This document shows, piece after piece, positions 1 to 10,133 of a stretch of 64,000 bases of DNA. Source of the stretch: Lineus longissimus (lineage: Eukaryota; Nemertea; Pilidiophora; Heteronemertea; Lineidae); the NCBI RefSeq assembly GCF_910592395.1, contig NC_088310.1, positions 3,667,501-3,731,500 of the forward strand, read 5' to 3'. Both the position numbers and the translations under genes were made by a program. Under the pieces are notes generated by a model. It was not told the DNA's origin and did not search any database. It saw nothing but the letters and a program-made list of their open reading frames with translations. Numbering within the stretch: position 1 is the first letter of the stretch; every line of letters begins with the position of its first letter.

Positions 1-464
1 TTACCTGGGGAGAGATTTCCTTTGGGTAGGTGTTAACTGTGGACGAAAGTGTGGATGAAAGTGTGGACAGCGGCCCTCTAAGTTTGGTGGGCTGGCATTT
101 CTTTGTCTTTCAATATATTTAGAAAGAAATTGCAGTATATTATGCATTATAATCTTTTTAATGGGTCAGCGAAAGAAAAAAAGAAGAAAAAAAAAATTTT
201 GATGGGTGATTCTGATCAATGAGTGGACGGGCTTTTTTGAAGGTTTTCGAAGTGGCCTTTGACTTTGTGGACGGGATAGTTGGCCCTCTCTCAGACCAAC
301 TTTCGTTGATCCAAGATGGCGGCACCACTGAAGCCCTGTTGAAAGGTTACTGTAAATCAGTCAGGAGCTATACTAGTCAGTTTCACTGAGACAAGTCATA
401 CTGTAAAACAGATCAGGATATTATGTTATTATCGTCAAATTGAGTTGGTCAATTTGAAAACTGC
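1..464. other. No gene recognised
   Basis: I see no convincing coding exon or RNA gene here. There is a short purine-rich run near 175-200 and a few imperfect repeats of a GTGGACGAAAGTGTGG-like phrase near 40-75. The left part of the transposon relic that ends at 914 may extend into this stretch, but its boundary cannot be seen. Confidence 0.5.
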
Positions 465-746
465 CTATTGGAAGGCAAAAATGTCAAAATTGGAAACCAA
501 CTGAATTTGACAATCAATCAAACATGCTTCCCAATGAGCAGCTAACTTCTCCTCTTTGCTCTCCGCTCCAAGACCGGGCCAAACAGGGTGGCAAAGGCCA
601 TAATGGTGTCCGAACCGAAATCGGTCCTTTACAACTTTGGGTGAATATTTCTCTAAAGGGTTCAAGCGATCTATAACAATTCTCTCGGGACCGCGCTCTC
701 TAAGATATCGTTCTGCAGCTCGATTGTGTCGTCTGCGGAGCGCCAT
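465..746 (-). pseudogene. Harbinger transposase N-terminal fragment
   Basis: A 93-residue reading frame begins just inside the terminal repeat. Its arginine-rich start leads into a DRLNPLEKY...RFRFG segment, which matches the start of PIF/Harbinger (HARBI1-like) transposases, where an RxNPLexY...RFRx pattern precedes the helix-turn-helix region. The similarity fades after about residue 48, and no DDE catalytic core follows. I read it as a relic cut off by deletion or by an unrecognised intron. The intact-looking paralogue at 24499 has a comparable NPLDIYDD...KRFRM start. Confidence 0.5.
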
Positions 747-760
747 TTTGTTTTTTTCTC

Positions 761-790
761 ACTTAAGTAGGGTAGCTACCCTACTTAAGT
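761..790. repeat. 30-bp perfect palindrome
   Basis: The 15 bases ACTTAAGTAGGGTAG are followed immediately by their exact reverse complement with no spacer. It sits inside the Harbinger relic, upstream of the transposase start. Further ACTTAAG motifs lie at about 804, 870 and 888, so it is probably part of the element's subterminal transposase-binding region. Confidence 0.85.
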
Positions 791-2008
791 TTTTGCCATA
801 CTTAAGTGCGCTAGGTGAATTGAGATTCTTTGTGAATCGACTAAAGCAAAAACTTAGGAAATTCTTAGACTTAAGTCATCAAAACGCACTTAAGATTCCT
901 TATGAAACCGGGCCCAGTCCTTATTAATTCTTGCTTCAACAGAGTACTTTTGTCACCTATAGGTTATCATATTAATAATACTTTGGTTAATATTCGATCT
1001 CCCTCTCTCCCCATTGTCACAGTTTATCTGGGTTTTTTTGGTGCCGAAAAAACGTCCTTATTGTTTTTGAAGGCATACACTATGGGCCTATGAGTTCATC
1101 TTTGAACTAAGTAGAGTCTTCTCAGACCACCATCAAGTTCCACCGAAGGGCTTGTATATGATATTTATATTCGTCGCATTTTTTCTCTCAGTGATAACTA
1201 ACCTGGACTCACTATGATGGCAGTTCAAATTACATGATTAGCCAGCGGCAGTTTGTGTCATCAAGTTTTTATCCAACTGCATAATGATTCCACACAAAAC
1301 TTATTTATTCACCATCACACAAACAAAGCCCTCATAGTCCACTTCACTAGACAGAAAACGACGCTCCAAATGTTGGTGTGTTCACACGAAAAACACAGCG
1401 TTTGAACAAGGTGCATTCTTTCAGACTGAAATATCTAAAAACTTTCCTTTCACAATTGGACCACGTATGAAGAACATCGAGTGATTTGCAAGAGGCAACT
1501 CGCATTTTCCTCGCCATTTTAGATGCCCTCTGCCAACCACTTATGAATTGGACAATTACGGTACATGTAGGTTGATTTTTGAACGCATGTTTCTCATCAT
1601 CATTGGATAGATACACCGACCACCAACGACGATTTTCAAAGCCTGTTCGCCAACACTTAGGAGGAAGTTTCGACACGATCATAATATATTAGAGCAGAGT
1701 TAGAACCAACCTCCGTTTAATTGATGGACACTCATATAAGAAAGTCATTTTTCTACCATAAGGATTGCACGAATCATGCAGTAAGCCGCATCCGTATTAC
1801 TGTCCGTACTCGTAACCATGTTTTAATTGTATCCTGTCGAATGATCCTTTTCACTGTACATACATGTTTGGTGTTGCAACTTGATATTTTACCACGTTAT
1901 ACATGACCTATCGGATGTAAGATTCACTGTGACAAATACCACCTTTTACGAGAAGACCTACAGAGCTATTAGTCTCAAAGAAGGCCTTAGAACACGATTT
2001 CAGCAGTC

Positions 2009-3052
2009 ATGGAGAGCGTCACAAATATTGCGGACTTGTATACTGACGAAGGCAAGTTAGAGTGCGTGTACAAAACATATGATCTAGAAACCTTAAGGGA
2101 TTGGGTTTATTTTCTCGGCGATGGAGTTTTATCCACTATTGTATCTTCATTCGGCTTGCCTTTGAATATTCTAATCTGTATCGTACTGGCGTACGAGAGA
2201 CCCTACACGTCGACGTCTGTGCTTCTGCAGGCTCTTGCTGTTGTAGATAGCATGGTTTTACTTATGTCGATGGTCACCTCCTCCCTGCCTTCTTTAATAG
2301 AGTATACCAGTCTTTATATAACGTTTTACGAGTTCAAGGAGCTATCATACCGTTACCTAAGAACCCTGTTAACAGCTTCAAAGACAGCATCCGTCTGTAT
2401 TATCGTCTGCGTCTCACTGGAGCGTTTTATTGCTGTCTGCAAACCGCTTCGAGCGGCAGCCATTTGTACCAAAAGGAACGCTTGCATCGCGTGTATTTCT
2501 GTATTCGCTGTGACCCTTGTTTATGCTAGTCCAGATGTTCTCCAAGCCGAGATGATCTATCCGTTTGATCCTTGTTTGGGGAGAAAAGTTCCCAAAATGA
2601 CACGTTCGGATCTTATGTTGAACTATTATTATGTCTTGATTTACGTGGTGAGCCTCCACATCATCATAACCTCGCTGTTACCTTTTGTCATTCTAAGCTT
2701 TGTTACTTACTCCATCATTACCAGCCTAAGGAAAGCGACAAAGGCGCACCTCTCGGGCAAAAACACAGTACAACGCCACAAAGACATCAAATCGGGGACG
2801 AAAAGAGTAATGGCGGTCGTTGTGGTCTTTTTCATATTGGAGACACCAGGTGCGCTTATGCAGATATTAGGTGCTTTAGTAACATTTACGGACGTCCGTG
2901 AATATATTACCATACCCGTATATTACATAGCTCTTAACATTACATATTTTTTTAGCAAGCTTAACAGTGCTGTTAATTTCTTTATATACTGCGCGACGGG
3001 GCGGAGGTTCATGATGACGTTAAGACATATGTTTGCCTGTAGTTCTGACTAG
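2009..3052 (+). CDS. FMRFamide-receptor-like GPCR, copy A1
   Basis: Intronless 347-aa rhodopsin-class receptor of the plasma membrane, expected to couple an extracellular peptide or chemical cue to G proteins. TM1 carries GLPLNILICIV near residue 48 and TM2 LLQALAVVDS near 75 with the conserved Asp. The TM3 end is LERFIAVCKPLRA (Glu138-Arg139), TM6 has ETPGALMQIL, and TM7 ends NSAVNFFIYC in place of NPxxY. The CxPLRA...CTKR run after TM3 and the NFxIYC ending are typical of invertebrate FMRFamide-receptor-like proteins. The top of TM3 has no disulphide cysteine. The ATG was chosen because it is conserved in all three copies, follows the same leader and gives a short extracellular amino-terminus. 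A1 and A2 differ at only three residues. The ligand is unknown; a neuropeptide or chemosensory role is inference. Confidence 0.9.
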   Translation: MESVTNIADLYTDEGKLECVYKTYDLETLRDWVYFLGDGVLSTIVSSFGLPLNILICIVLAYERPYTSTSVLLQALAVVDSMVLLMSMVTSSLPSLIEYTSLYITFYEFKELSYRYLRTLLTASKTASVCIIVCVSLERFIAVCKPLRAAAICTKRNACIACISVFAVTLVYASPDVLQAEMIYPFDPCLGRKVPKMTRSDLMLNYYYVLIYVVSLHIIITSLLPFVILSFVTYSIITSLRKATKAHLSGKNTVQRHKDIKSGTKRVMAVVVVFFILETPGALMQILGALVTFTDVREYITIPVYYIALNITYFFSKLNSAVNFFIYCATGRRFMMTLRHMFACSSD

Positions 3053-3297
3053 TGGAAATGCAACGCGTTTTGTAAAATCATCAGCCGAAGATCTTTGCTC
3101 CATCACATTAATTACCGATACTTGCATCTACATCTACTTCATATAACTACCAAGTTAACGCTGTTTGTTTCGGGCATCGTGAATTTGTGTTTCGTCCATA
3201 GTGACCTGAAGCTCTGAAGAACACGCGTCTGCTCGTGCTCACGATGAAGCAGAAAGGGTTAACCATAAAACATAATTTTTAACCATTTCTGATTCAG

Positions 3298-3900
3298 GTG
3301 CGCTATGAAGGACTTCCGGCCAGGTTTTTTTTAAAAGGGGTGATTTATTCAGTTAATAGAATGATACACATATGGAAAATGACTATCTTGTTGACAAAAG
3401 CAAAAGGCTTCAACCAGTACAAAATGTGGAAACTTAGCAGTATGCAAACTTACAGAAATATAGTAAATGACTTTAAAGAAAACCAAGAAAAACAACACAG
3501 ATACAGAAGTATAGTGCAAATAGAGGCTACCATATGGAAGAATAAAAAATACATTTTCGAGGCGCCGTTTAGAATGTATGATACAAAAGCACCACACGGA
3601 CTTCTGTTCGAAACGCCTCATGCCGTGAGTAACGCTACATATGACGTCACAGGGAGTTCAAAGTTTATCGATATTAGATATTCAAACTGCACAAGAGCTG
3701 AAGGAAACCGTACTTGGTACTACCCTTGTGGCAGTTTCTTTCCGAATTCAAAATATTGTCCGGCGGTGGCAGAAAGCACACCGGCTCAGTGTATGCGGTG
3801 CATGGTTGGGTCTGGAAGGCGGTGCGATCTTGAAGCAAACCAGCGATTCGGGTCCGTCGCATCGAAGTGCCGGATATATCTACGGGATAGATATAAGTGA
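3298..3900 (+). other. Unrecognised 200-codon open frame, 3' of A1
   Basis: The frame is open for 200 codons directly downstream of receptor A1. I recognise no domain. The carboxy half is cysteine-containing (NCTRAEG...CG...C...CMRCM). Its first ~60 codons lie in the duplicated flank. In unit 3 the same segment (from about 9818) carries single-base indels that break the frame, so it is not conserved as protein. It may be receptor 3' untranslated sequence or chance; a spliced exon cannot be excluded. Confidence 0.2.
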
Positions 3901-4586
3901 GCGTTTGCCCGATCCGCTGTAGTACCTCATGTATATAGTTGGTCGTGGCCAGGCCGGTCTAGTGAGCGTTACCCTGAGAAAATCAGATGCCACAAGAGAA
4001 GTCCCCGTTTAGCTCATAACTCAGTAAGAACTCTTTCCCGGGCAGTCTGAAGCAAACTAAGATATGAATATCCGGATACTGGAAAGTCTCCAAATTGGGC
4101 ATATAAGTCGCTGTAGAATTGACAGGAGTATGATAATTTTTCCACTATGAAAGTCAAGATCTCATTGATTTGATTTTTCATGTTACATGTGCATGTATTT
4201 TGAAAGCGTATGATGTATCATGATATTTCGCACACAAAGGGGCCAATTTTTCTATGTATGAGCATGCAGTAATCATGAATAACAGATTCGGTACGCGGCA
4301 CCCGATAAATGAAGTAGTTTGGCAAAATCGTTTGCAGTATATAAAAAATCCTTTACCCGCCAGCGAATATTTTTTCCCAAACGACATATTCACATCCTCT
4401 ATATAATAGAAGAGCTATAGGAACTACGAATAACAATTGCAATGGCTTTGTCGTTTGGGAAAGAAATATAGCCTAATGTCATCTCACAATTTTGTTTTTT
4501 TCTTGAAAAAAGCACCCCTCATATAGCCATAAGTATATTCCCCTTCATTTATTTATATCATCACTTCTACCTAGAATTAATAAAGA

Positions 4587-7160
4587 CCAGTCCTTATTAA
4601 TTCTTGCTTCAACAGAGTACTTTTGTCACCTATAGGTTATCATATTAATAATACTTTGGTTGATATTCGATCTCCCTCACTCCCCATTGTCACAGTTTAT
4701 CTGTTTTTTTTTGGTGCCGAAAAAACGTCCTTATTGTTTTTGAAGGCATAGACTATGGGCCTATGAGTTCATCTTTGAACTAAGTAGAGTCTTCTCAGAC
4801 CACCATCGAGTTCCACCGAAGGGATTGTTTATGATATTTATATTCGTCGCATTTTTTCTCTCAGTGATAACTAACCAGGACTCACTATGATAGCAGTTCA
4901 AATTACAAATGTACATAATTAGCCAGCGGCAGTTTGTGTCATCAAGTTTTTATCCAGCTGCATAACGATTCCACACAAAACTTATTTATTCACCATCGCA
5001 CAAACAAAGCCCTCATAGTCCACTTCACTAGACAGAAAACGACGCTCCAAATGTTGGTGTGTTCACACGAAAAACACAGCGTTTGAACAAGGTGCATTCT
5101 TTCAGACTGAAATATCTAAAAACTTTCCTTTCACAATTGGACCACGTATGAAGAACATCGAGTGATTTGCAAGAGGCAACTCGCATTTTCCTCGCCATTT
5201 TAGATGCCCTCTGCCAACCACTTATGAATTGGACAATTACGGTACATGTAGGTTGATTTTTGAACGCATGTTTCTCATCATCATTGGATAGATACACCGA
5301 CCACCAACGACGATTTTCAAAGCCTGTTCGCCAACACTTAGGAGGAAGTTTCGACACGATCATAATATATTAGAGCAGAGTTAGAACCAACCTCCGTTTA
5401 ATTGATGGACACTCATATAAGAAAGTCATTTTTCTACCATAAGGATTGCACGAATCATGCAGTAAGCCGCATCCGTATTACTGTCCGTACTCGTAACCAT
5501 GTTTTAATTGTATCCTGTCGAATGATCCTTTTCACTGTACATACATGTTTGGTGTTGCAACTTGATATTTTACCACGTTATACATGACCTATCGGATGTA
5601 AGATTCACTGTGACAAATACCACCTTTTACGAGAAGACCTACAGAGCTATTACTAGTATTAGTCTCAAAGAAGGCCTTAGAACACGATTTCAGCAGTCAT
5701 GGAGAGCGTCACAAATATTGCGGACTTGTATACTGACGAAGGCAAGTTAGAGTGCGTGTACAAAACATATGATCTAGAAACCTTAAGGGATTGGGTTTAT
5801 TTTCTCGGCGATGGAGTTTTATCCACTATTGTATCTTCATTCGGCTTGCCTTTGAATATTCTAATCTGTATCGTACTGGCGTACGAGAGACCCTACACGT
5901 CGACGTCTGTGCTTCTGCAGGCTCTTGCTGTTGTAGATAGCATGGTTTTACTTATGTCAATGGTCACCTCCTCCCTGCCTTCTTTAATAGAGTATACCAG
6001 TCTTTATATAACGTTTTACGAGTTCAAGGAGCTATCATACCGTTACCTAAGAACCCTGTTAACAGCTTCAAAGACAGCATCCGTCTGTATTATCGTCTGC
6101 GTCTCACTGGAGCGTTTTATTGCTGTCTGCAAACCGCTTCGAGCGGCAGCCATTTGTACCAAAAGGAACGCTTGCATCGCGTGTATTTCTGTATTCGCTG
6201 TGACCCTTGTTTATGCTAGTCCAGATGTTCTCCAAGCCGAGATGATCTATCCGTTTGATCCTTGTTTGGGAAGAAAAGTTCCCAAAATGACACGTTCGGA
6301 TCTTATGTTGAACTACTATTATGTTTTGATTTACGTGGTGAGCCTCCACATCATCATAACCTCGCTGTTACCTTTTGTCATTCTAAGCTTTGTTACTTAC
6401 TCCATCATTACCAGCCTAAGGAAAGCGACAAAGGCGCACCTCTCGGGCAAAAACACAGTACGACGCCACAAAGACATCAAATCGGGGACGAAAAGAGTAA
6501 TGGCGGTCGTTGTGGTCTTTTTCATATTGGAGACACCAGGTGCGCTTATGCAGATATTAGGTGCTTTAGTAACATTTACGGACGTCCGTGAATATATTGC
6601 CATACCCGTATATTACATAGCTCTTAACATTACATATTTTCTTAGCAAGCTTAACAGTGCTGTTAATTTCTTTATCTACTGCGCGACGGGGCGGAGGTTC
6701 ATGATGACGTTAAGACATATGTTTGCCTGTAGTTCTGACTAGTGGAAATGCAACGCGTTTTGTAAAATCATCAGCCGAAGATCTTTGCTCCATCAAATTG
6801 TTTACCGATACTTGCATCTACATCTACTCATATAACTACCAAGTTAACGCTGTTTATTTCGGGCATCGTGAATTTGTGTTTCGTCCATAGTGACCTGAAG
6901 CTCTGAAGAACACGCGTCTGGTCGTGCTCACGATGAAGCAGAAGGGGTTAACCATAAAACATAATTTTTAACCATTTCTGATTCAGGTGCGCAATGAAGG
7001 ACTTCCGGCCAGGTTTTTTTTAAAAGGGGTGATTTATTCAGTTAATAGAATGATACACATATGGAAAATGGCTATCTTGTTGACAAAAGCAAAAGGCTTC
7101 AACCAGTACAAAATGTGGAAACTTAGCAGTATGCAAACTTACAGAAATATAGTAAATGAC
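4587..7160 (+). repeat. Array A tandem unit 2
   Basis: Near-identical copy of 914 to about 3470, with small indels such as an extra TACTAG-like insertion before the receptor start. It ends abruptly at 7160, where the shared 3' flank is joined to an internal receptor fragment. At its left edge it preserves the CAG target triplet without the transposon that interrupts unit 1. Confidence 0.85.
5699..6742 (+). CDS. FMRFamide-receptor-like GPCR, copy A2
   Basis: Intact intronless 347-aa receptor, virtually a twin of A1. The only protein differences I find are Gln to Arg in intracellular loop 3 (TVRRHK), Thr to Ala in extracellular loop 3 (EYIAIP) and Phe to Leu in TM7 (YFLSKLN). All family landmarks are present: GLPLNIL in TM1, VVDS in TM2, LERFIAVCKPLRA after TM3 and NSAVNFFIYC in TM7. 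The duplicated upstream DNA suggests the copy carries its own promoter. The near-identity means a very recent duplication or gene conversion; an assembly duplicate is the main alternative. Confidence 0.88.
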   Translation: MESVTNIADLYTDEGKLECVYKTYDLETLRDWVYFLGDGVLSTIVSSFGLPLNILICIVLAYERPYTSTSVLLQALAVVDSMVLLMSMVTSSLPSLIEYTSLYITFYEFKELSYRYLRTLLTASKTASVCIIVCVSLERFIAVCKPLRAAAICTKRNACIACISVFAVTLVYASPDVLQAEMIYPFDPCLGRKVPKMTRSDLMLNYYYVLIYVVSLHIIITSLLPFVILSFVTYSIITSLRKATKAHLSGKNTVRRHKDIKSGTKRVMAVVVVFFILETPGALMQILGALVTFTDVREYIAIPVYYIALNITYFLSKLNSAVNFFIYCATGRRFMMTLRHMFACSSD

Positions 7161-7622
7161 GCTTGCATCGCGTGTATTTCTGTATTCGCTGTGACCCTTG
7201 TTTATGCTAGTCCAGATGTTCTCCAAGCCGAGATGATCTATCCGTTTGATCCTTGTTTGGGAAGAAAAGTTCCCAAAATGACACGTTCGGATCTTATGTT
7301 GAACTACTATTATGTTGCGATTTACGTGGTGAGCCTCCACATCATCATAACCTCGCTGTTACCTTTTGTCATTCTAAGCTTTGTTACTTACTCCATCATT
7401 ACCAGCCTAAGGAAAGCGACAAAGGCGCACCTCTCGGGCAAAAACACAGTACAACGCCACAAAGACATCAAATCGGGGACGAAAAGAGTAATGGCGGTCG
7501 TTGTGGTCTTTTTCATATTGGAGACACCAGGTGCGCTTATGCAGTTTTTTTGGTGCCGAAAAAACGTCCTTATTGTTTTTGAAGGCATACACTATGGGCC
7601 TATGAGTTCATCTTTGAACTAA
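6987..7622 (+). pseudogene. Chimeric receptor fragment between A2 and A3
   Basis: Bases 7161-7543 equal codons 158-285 of the A receptor (TM4 through TM6). They are joined on the left to the downstream flank of unit 2 (shared AC at the junction) and on the right to the upstream flank of unit 3, at a GTTTTTTTGGTGCC-type sequence. The result is one continuous 211-codon frame, but it lacks TM1-3 and TM7 and cannot fold as a receptor. The fragment is a mosaic: it has A1/A2 states at EMIYPF and KVPKMTRSD but the A3 state YVAIYVV in TM5. This marks a past unequal recombination event. Confidence 0.8.
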
Positions 7623-10040
7623 GTAGAGTCTTCTCAGACCACCATCGAGTTCCACCGAAGGGATTGTTTATGATATTTATATTCGTCGCATTTTTTCTCT
7701 CAGTGATAACTAACCAGGACTCACTATGATAGCAGTTCAAATTACAAATGTACATAATTAGCCAGCGGCAGTTTGTGTCATCAAGTTTTTATCCAGCTGC
7801 ATAACGATTCCACACAAAACTTATTTATTCACCATCGCACAAACAAAGCCCTCATAGTCCACTTCACTAGACAGAAAACGACGCTCCAAATGTTGGTGTG
7901 TTCACACGAAAAACACAGCGTTTGAACAAGGTGCATTCTTTCAGACTGAAATATCTAAAAACTTTCCTTTCACAATTGGACCACGTATGAAGAACATCGA
8001 GTGATTTGCAAGAGGCAACTCGCATTTTCCTCGCCATTTTAGATGCCCTCTGCCAACCACTTATGAATTGGACAATACCAGTACACGTAGGTTGATTTTT
8101 GAACGCAGGTTTCTCATCATCATTGGATAGATACACCGACCACCAACGTCGATTTTCAAAGCCTGTTCGCCAACACTTAGGAGGAAGTTTCGACACGATC
8201 ACAATATATTAGAGCAGAGTTAGAACCAACCTCCGTTTAATTGATGGACACTCATAGAAAGTCAGTTTTCTACCATAAGGATAGCACGAATCATGCAGTA
8301 AGCCGCATCCGTATTACTGTCCGTACTCGTAACCATGTTTTAATTGTATCCTGTCGAATGATCCTTTTCACTGTACATACATGTTTGGTGTTGCAACTTG
8401 ATATTTTACCACGTTATACATGACCTATCGGATGTAAGATTCACTGTGACAAATACCACCTTTTACGAGAAGACCTACAGAGCTATTAGTCTCAAAGAAG
8501 GCCTTAGAACACGATTTCAGCAGTCATGGAGAGCGTCACAAATATTGCGGACTTGTATACTGACGAAGGCAAGTTAGAGTGCGTGTACAAAACATATGAT
8601 CTAGAAACCTTAAGGGATTGGATTTATTTTCTCGGCGATGGGCTTTTATCCTCTATTGTATCTTCATTCGGCTTGCCTTTGAATATTCTAATCTGTATCG
8701 TACTGGCGTACGAGAGACCCTACACGTCGACGTCTGTGCTTCTGCAAGCTCTTTCTGTTGCAGATAGCATGGTTTTACTTGTGTCGATGGTCACCGCCTC
8801 CCTGCCTGCTTTAATCGAGTATACCGGTCTTTTTATAACGTTTTACGAGTTCAAGGAGCTATCATACCGTTACCTAAGAACCCTGTTGACAGCTGCAAAG
8901 ACAGCATCCGTCTATATTATCGTCTACGTCTCACTGGAGCGTTTTATTGCTGTCTGCAAACCGCTTCGAGCGGCAGCCATTTGTACCAAAAGGAACGCTT
9001 GCACCGCGTGTATTTCTGTATTTGTTGGGAGCCTTGTTTATGCTAGTCCAGATGTTCTCCAAGCCAAGGTTGCCCATCCGTTTGATCCTTGTTTGGGAAG
9101 AAGAGTTCCCAAAACGTTACGTTCGGATCTTATGTTGAACTACTATTATGTTGCGATTTACGTGGTAAGCCTCCACATCATCATAACCTCGCTGTTACCT
9201 TTTGTCATTCTAAGCTTTGTTACTTACTCCATCATTACCAGCCTAAGGAAAGCGACAAAGGCGCACCTCTCGGGCAAAAACACAGTACAACGCCACAAAG
9301 ACATCAAATCGGGGACGAAAAGAGTAATGGCGGTCGTTGTGGTCTTTTTCATATTGGAGACACCAGGTGCGCTTATGCAGATATTAGGTGCTTTAGTAAC
9401 ATTTACGGACGTCCGTGAATATGTTGACATATCCGTATTTCACGTAGCTCTTAACATTACATATTTTTTTAGCAAGCTTAACAGTGCTGTTAATTTCTTT
9501 ATCTACTGCGCGACGGGGCGGAGGTTCATGATGACGTTAAGAAATATGTTTGCCTGTAGTTCTGACTAGTGGAAATGCAACGCGTTTTGTAAAATCATCA
9601 GCCGAAGATCTTTGCTCCATCAAATTGTTTACCGATACTTGCATCTACATCTACTTCATATAACTACCAAGTTAACGCTGTTTGTTTCGGGCATCGTGAA
9701 TTTGTGTTTCGTCCATAGTGACCTGAAGCTCTGAAGAACACGCGTCTGGTCGTGCTCACGACGAAGCAGAAAGGGTTAACCATTAAACATAATTTTTAAC
9801 CATTTCTGATTCAGGTGCGCTATGAAGGACTTCCGGCCAGGTTTTTTTTAAAAGGGGTGATTTATTCAGTTAATAGAATGATACACATATGGAAAATGGC
9901 TATCGTGTAGACAAAAAGCAAAAGCTTAAACCAGTACAAAATGTGGAAACTTAGCAGTATGCAAAGTTTACAGAAATATAGTAAATGACTTTAAAGAAAA
10001 CCAAGAAAAACAACACACAAAAACAGAAGTATTGTGATCA
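7544..10040 (+). repeat. Array A tandem unit 3
   Basis: Homologous to unit 1 from about 1031 to about 3510, lacking the first ~115 bases. It carries receptor A3. Similarity ends near 10040, just before a GT/GGT/G microsatellite. Small indels in its 3' flank (about 9908-9935) break the reading frame that is open in unit 1. Confidence 0.8.
8526..9569 (+). CDS. FMRFamide-receptor-like GPCR, copy A3 (diverged)
   Basis: Intact intronless 347-aa receptor of the same family, with LERFIAVCKPLRA and NSAVNFFIYC conserved. It differs from A1 at about 32 codons, almost all amino-acid changing. They cluster in TM1-TM4 and extracellular loop 2 (two Cys to Tyr in TM3, AKVAHPF for AEMIYPF, KTLRSD for KMTRSD) and in extracellular loop 3/TM7 (EYVDISVFHVALN for EYITIPVYYIALN). 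Residues 211-298 (TM5, loop 3, TM6) match A1 exactly, with one silent base change. The first 30 codons are also identical. This pattern suggests a distinct ligand preference on a shared signalling core. Confidence 0.9.
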   Translation: MESVTNIADLYTDEGKLECVYKTYDLETLRDWIYFLGDGLLSSIVSSFGLPLNILICIVLAYERPYTSTSVLLQALSVADSMVLLVSMVTASLPALIEYTGLFITFYEFKELSYRYLRTLLTAAKTASVYIIVYVSLERFIAVCKPLRAAAICTKRNACTACISVFVGSLVYASPDVLQAKVAHPFDPCLGRRVPKTLRSDLMLNYYYVAIYVVSLHIIITSLLPFVILSFVTYSIITSLRKATKAHLSGKNTVQRHKDIKSGTKRVMAVVVVFFILETPGALMQILGALVTFTDVREYVDISVFHVALNITYFFSKLNSAVNFFIYCATGRRFMMTLRNMFACSSD

Positions 10041-10062
10041 CTAATAGAATGCAATATCAGGT

Positions 10063-10133
10063 GCAGGTGTGTGTGTGTGTGTGGTGGTTGGGTGGTGGTG
10101 GTGGTGGTGGGGGGGGGGGGGGGGGGGGGGGGG
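10063..10133. repeat. Compound microsatellite with 25-G run
   Basis: A (GT)n stretch passes into GGT repeats and then an uninterrupted run of about 25 G (10109-10133). It lies just beyond the right end of array A. Such a tract can form G-quadruplex structures and is prone to length error in sequencing. Confidence 0.9.

Larger units (their letters stand above)
465..914 (-). mobile_element. PIF/Harbinger DNA transposon, 5' end only
   Basis: The right edge reads, on the minus strand, GGCCCGGTTTCATAAGG, a terminal-inverted-repeat-like end. It is followed inward by several ACTTAAGT subterminal motifs and then a transposase amino-terminus at 746. The base triplet just outside the end is CAG (915-917). 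The uninterrupted second copy of the flanking repeat has the same CAG at 4588-4590, which is consistent with a CWG target site as used by some animal Harbinger elements. The left terminus is not visible: the element is truncated or continues out of the window. Confidence 0.6.
914..4586 (+). repeat. Array A tandem unit 1
   Basis: From about 914 to about 3500 this unit is nearly identical to 4587-7160, including non-coding flanks. The receptor gene lies in the middle. The last ~1 kb (about 3500-4586) has no counterpart in the other units. The left edge coincides with the Harbinger end. A 111-codon minus-strand reading frame at 1347-1682 is kept in all three units (5028-5363, 7867-8202). I do not recognise it, and recent duplication alone explains its survival. 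Confidence 0.85.

Noticed and set aside
1347-1682. 111-codon minus-strand frame conserved in all three array A units
   Set aside because: No motif and no splice context. Conservation is explained by recent duplication, and the changes in unit 3 are not silent-biased.
2572-2901. 109-codon frame starting MFGEKSSQNDTF inside receptor A1, repeated in A2 and A3
   Set aside because: A shifted-frame shadow of the receptor coding sequence, kept only because the receptor block is identical between copies.
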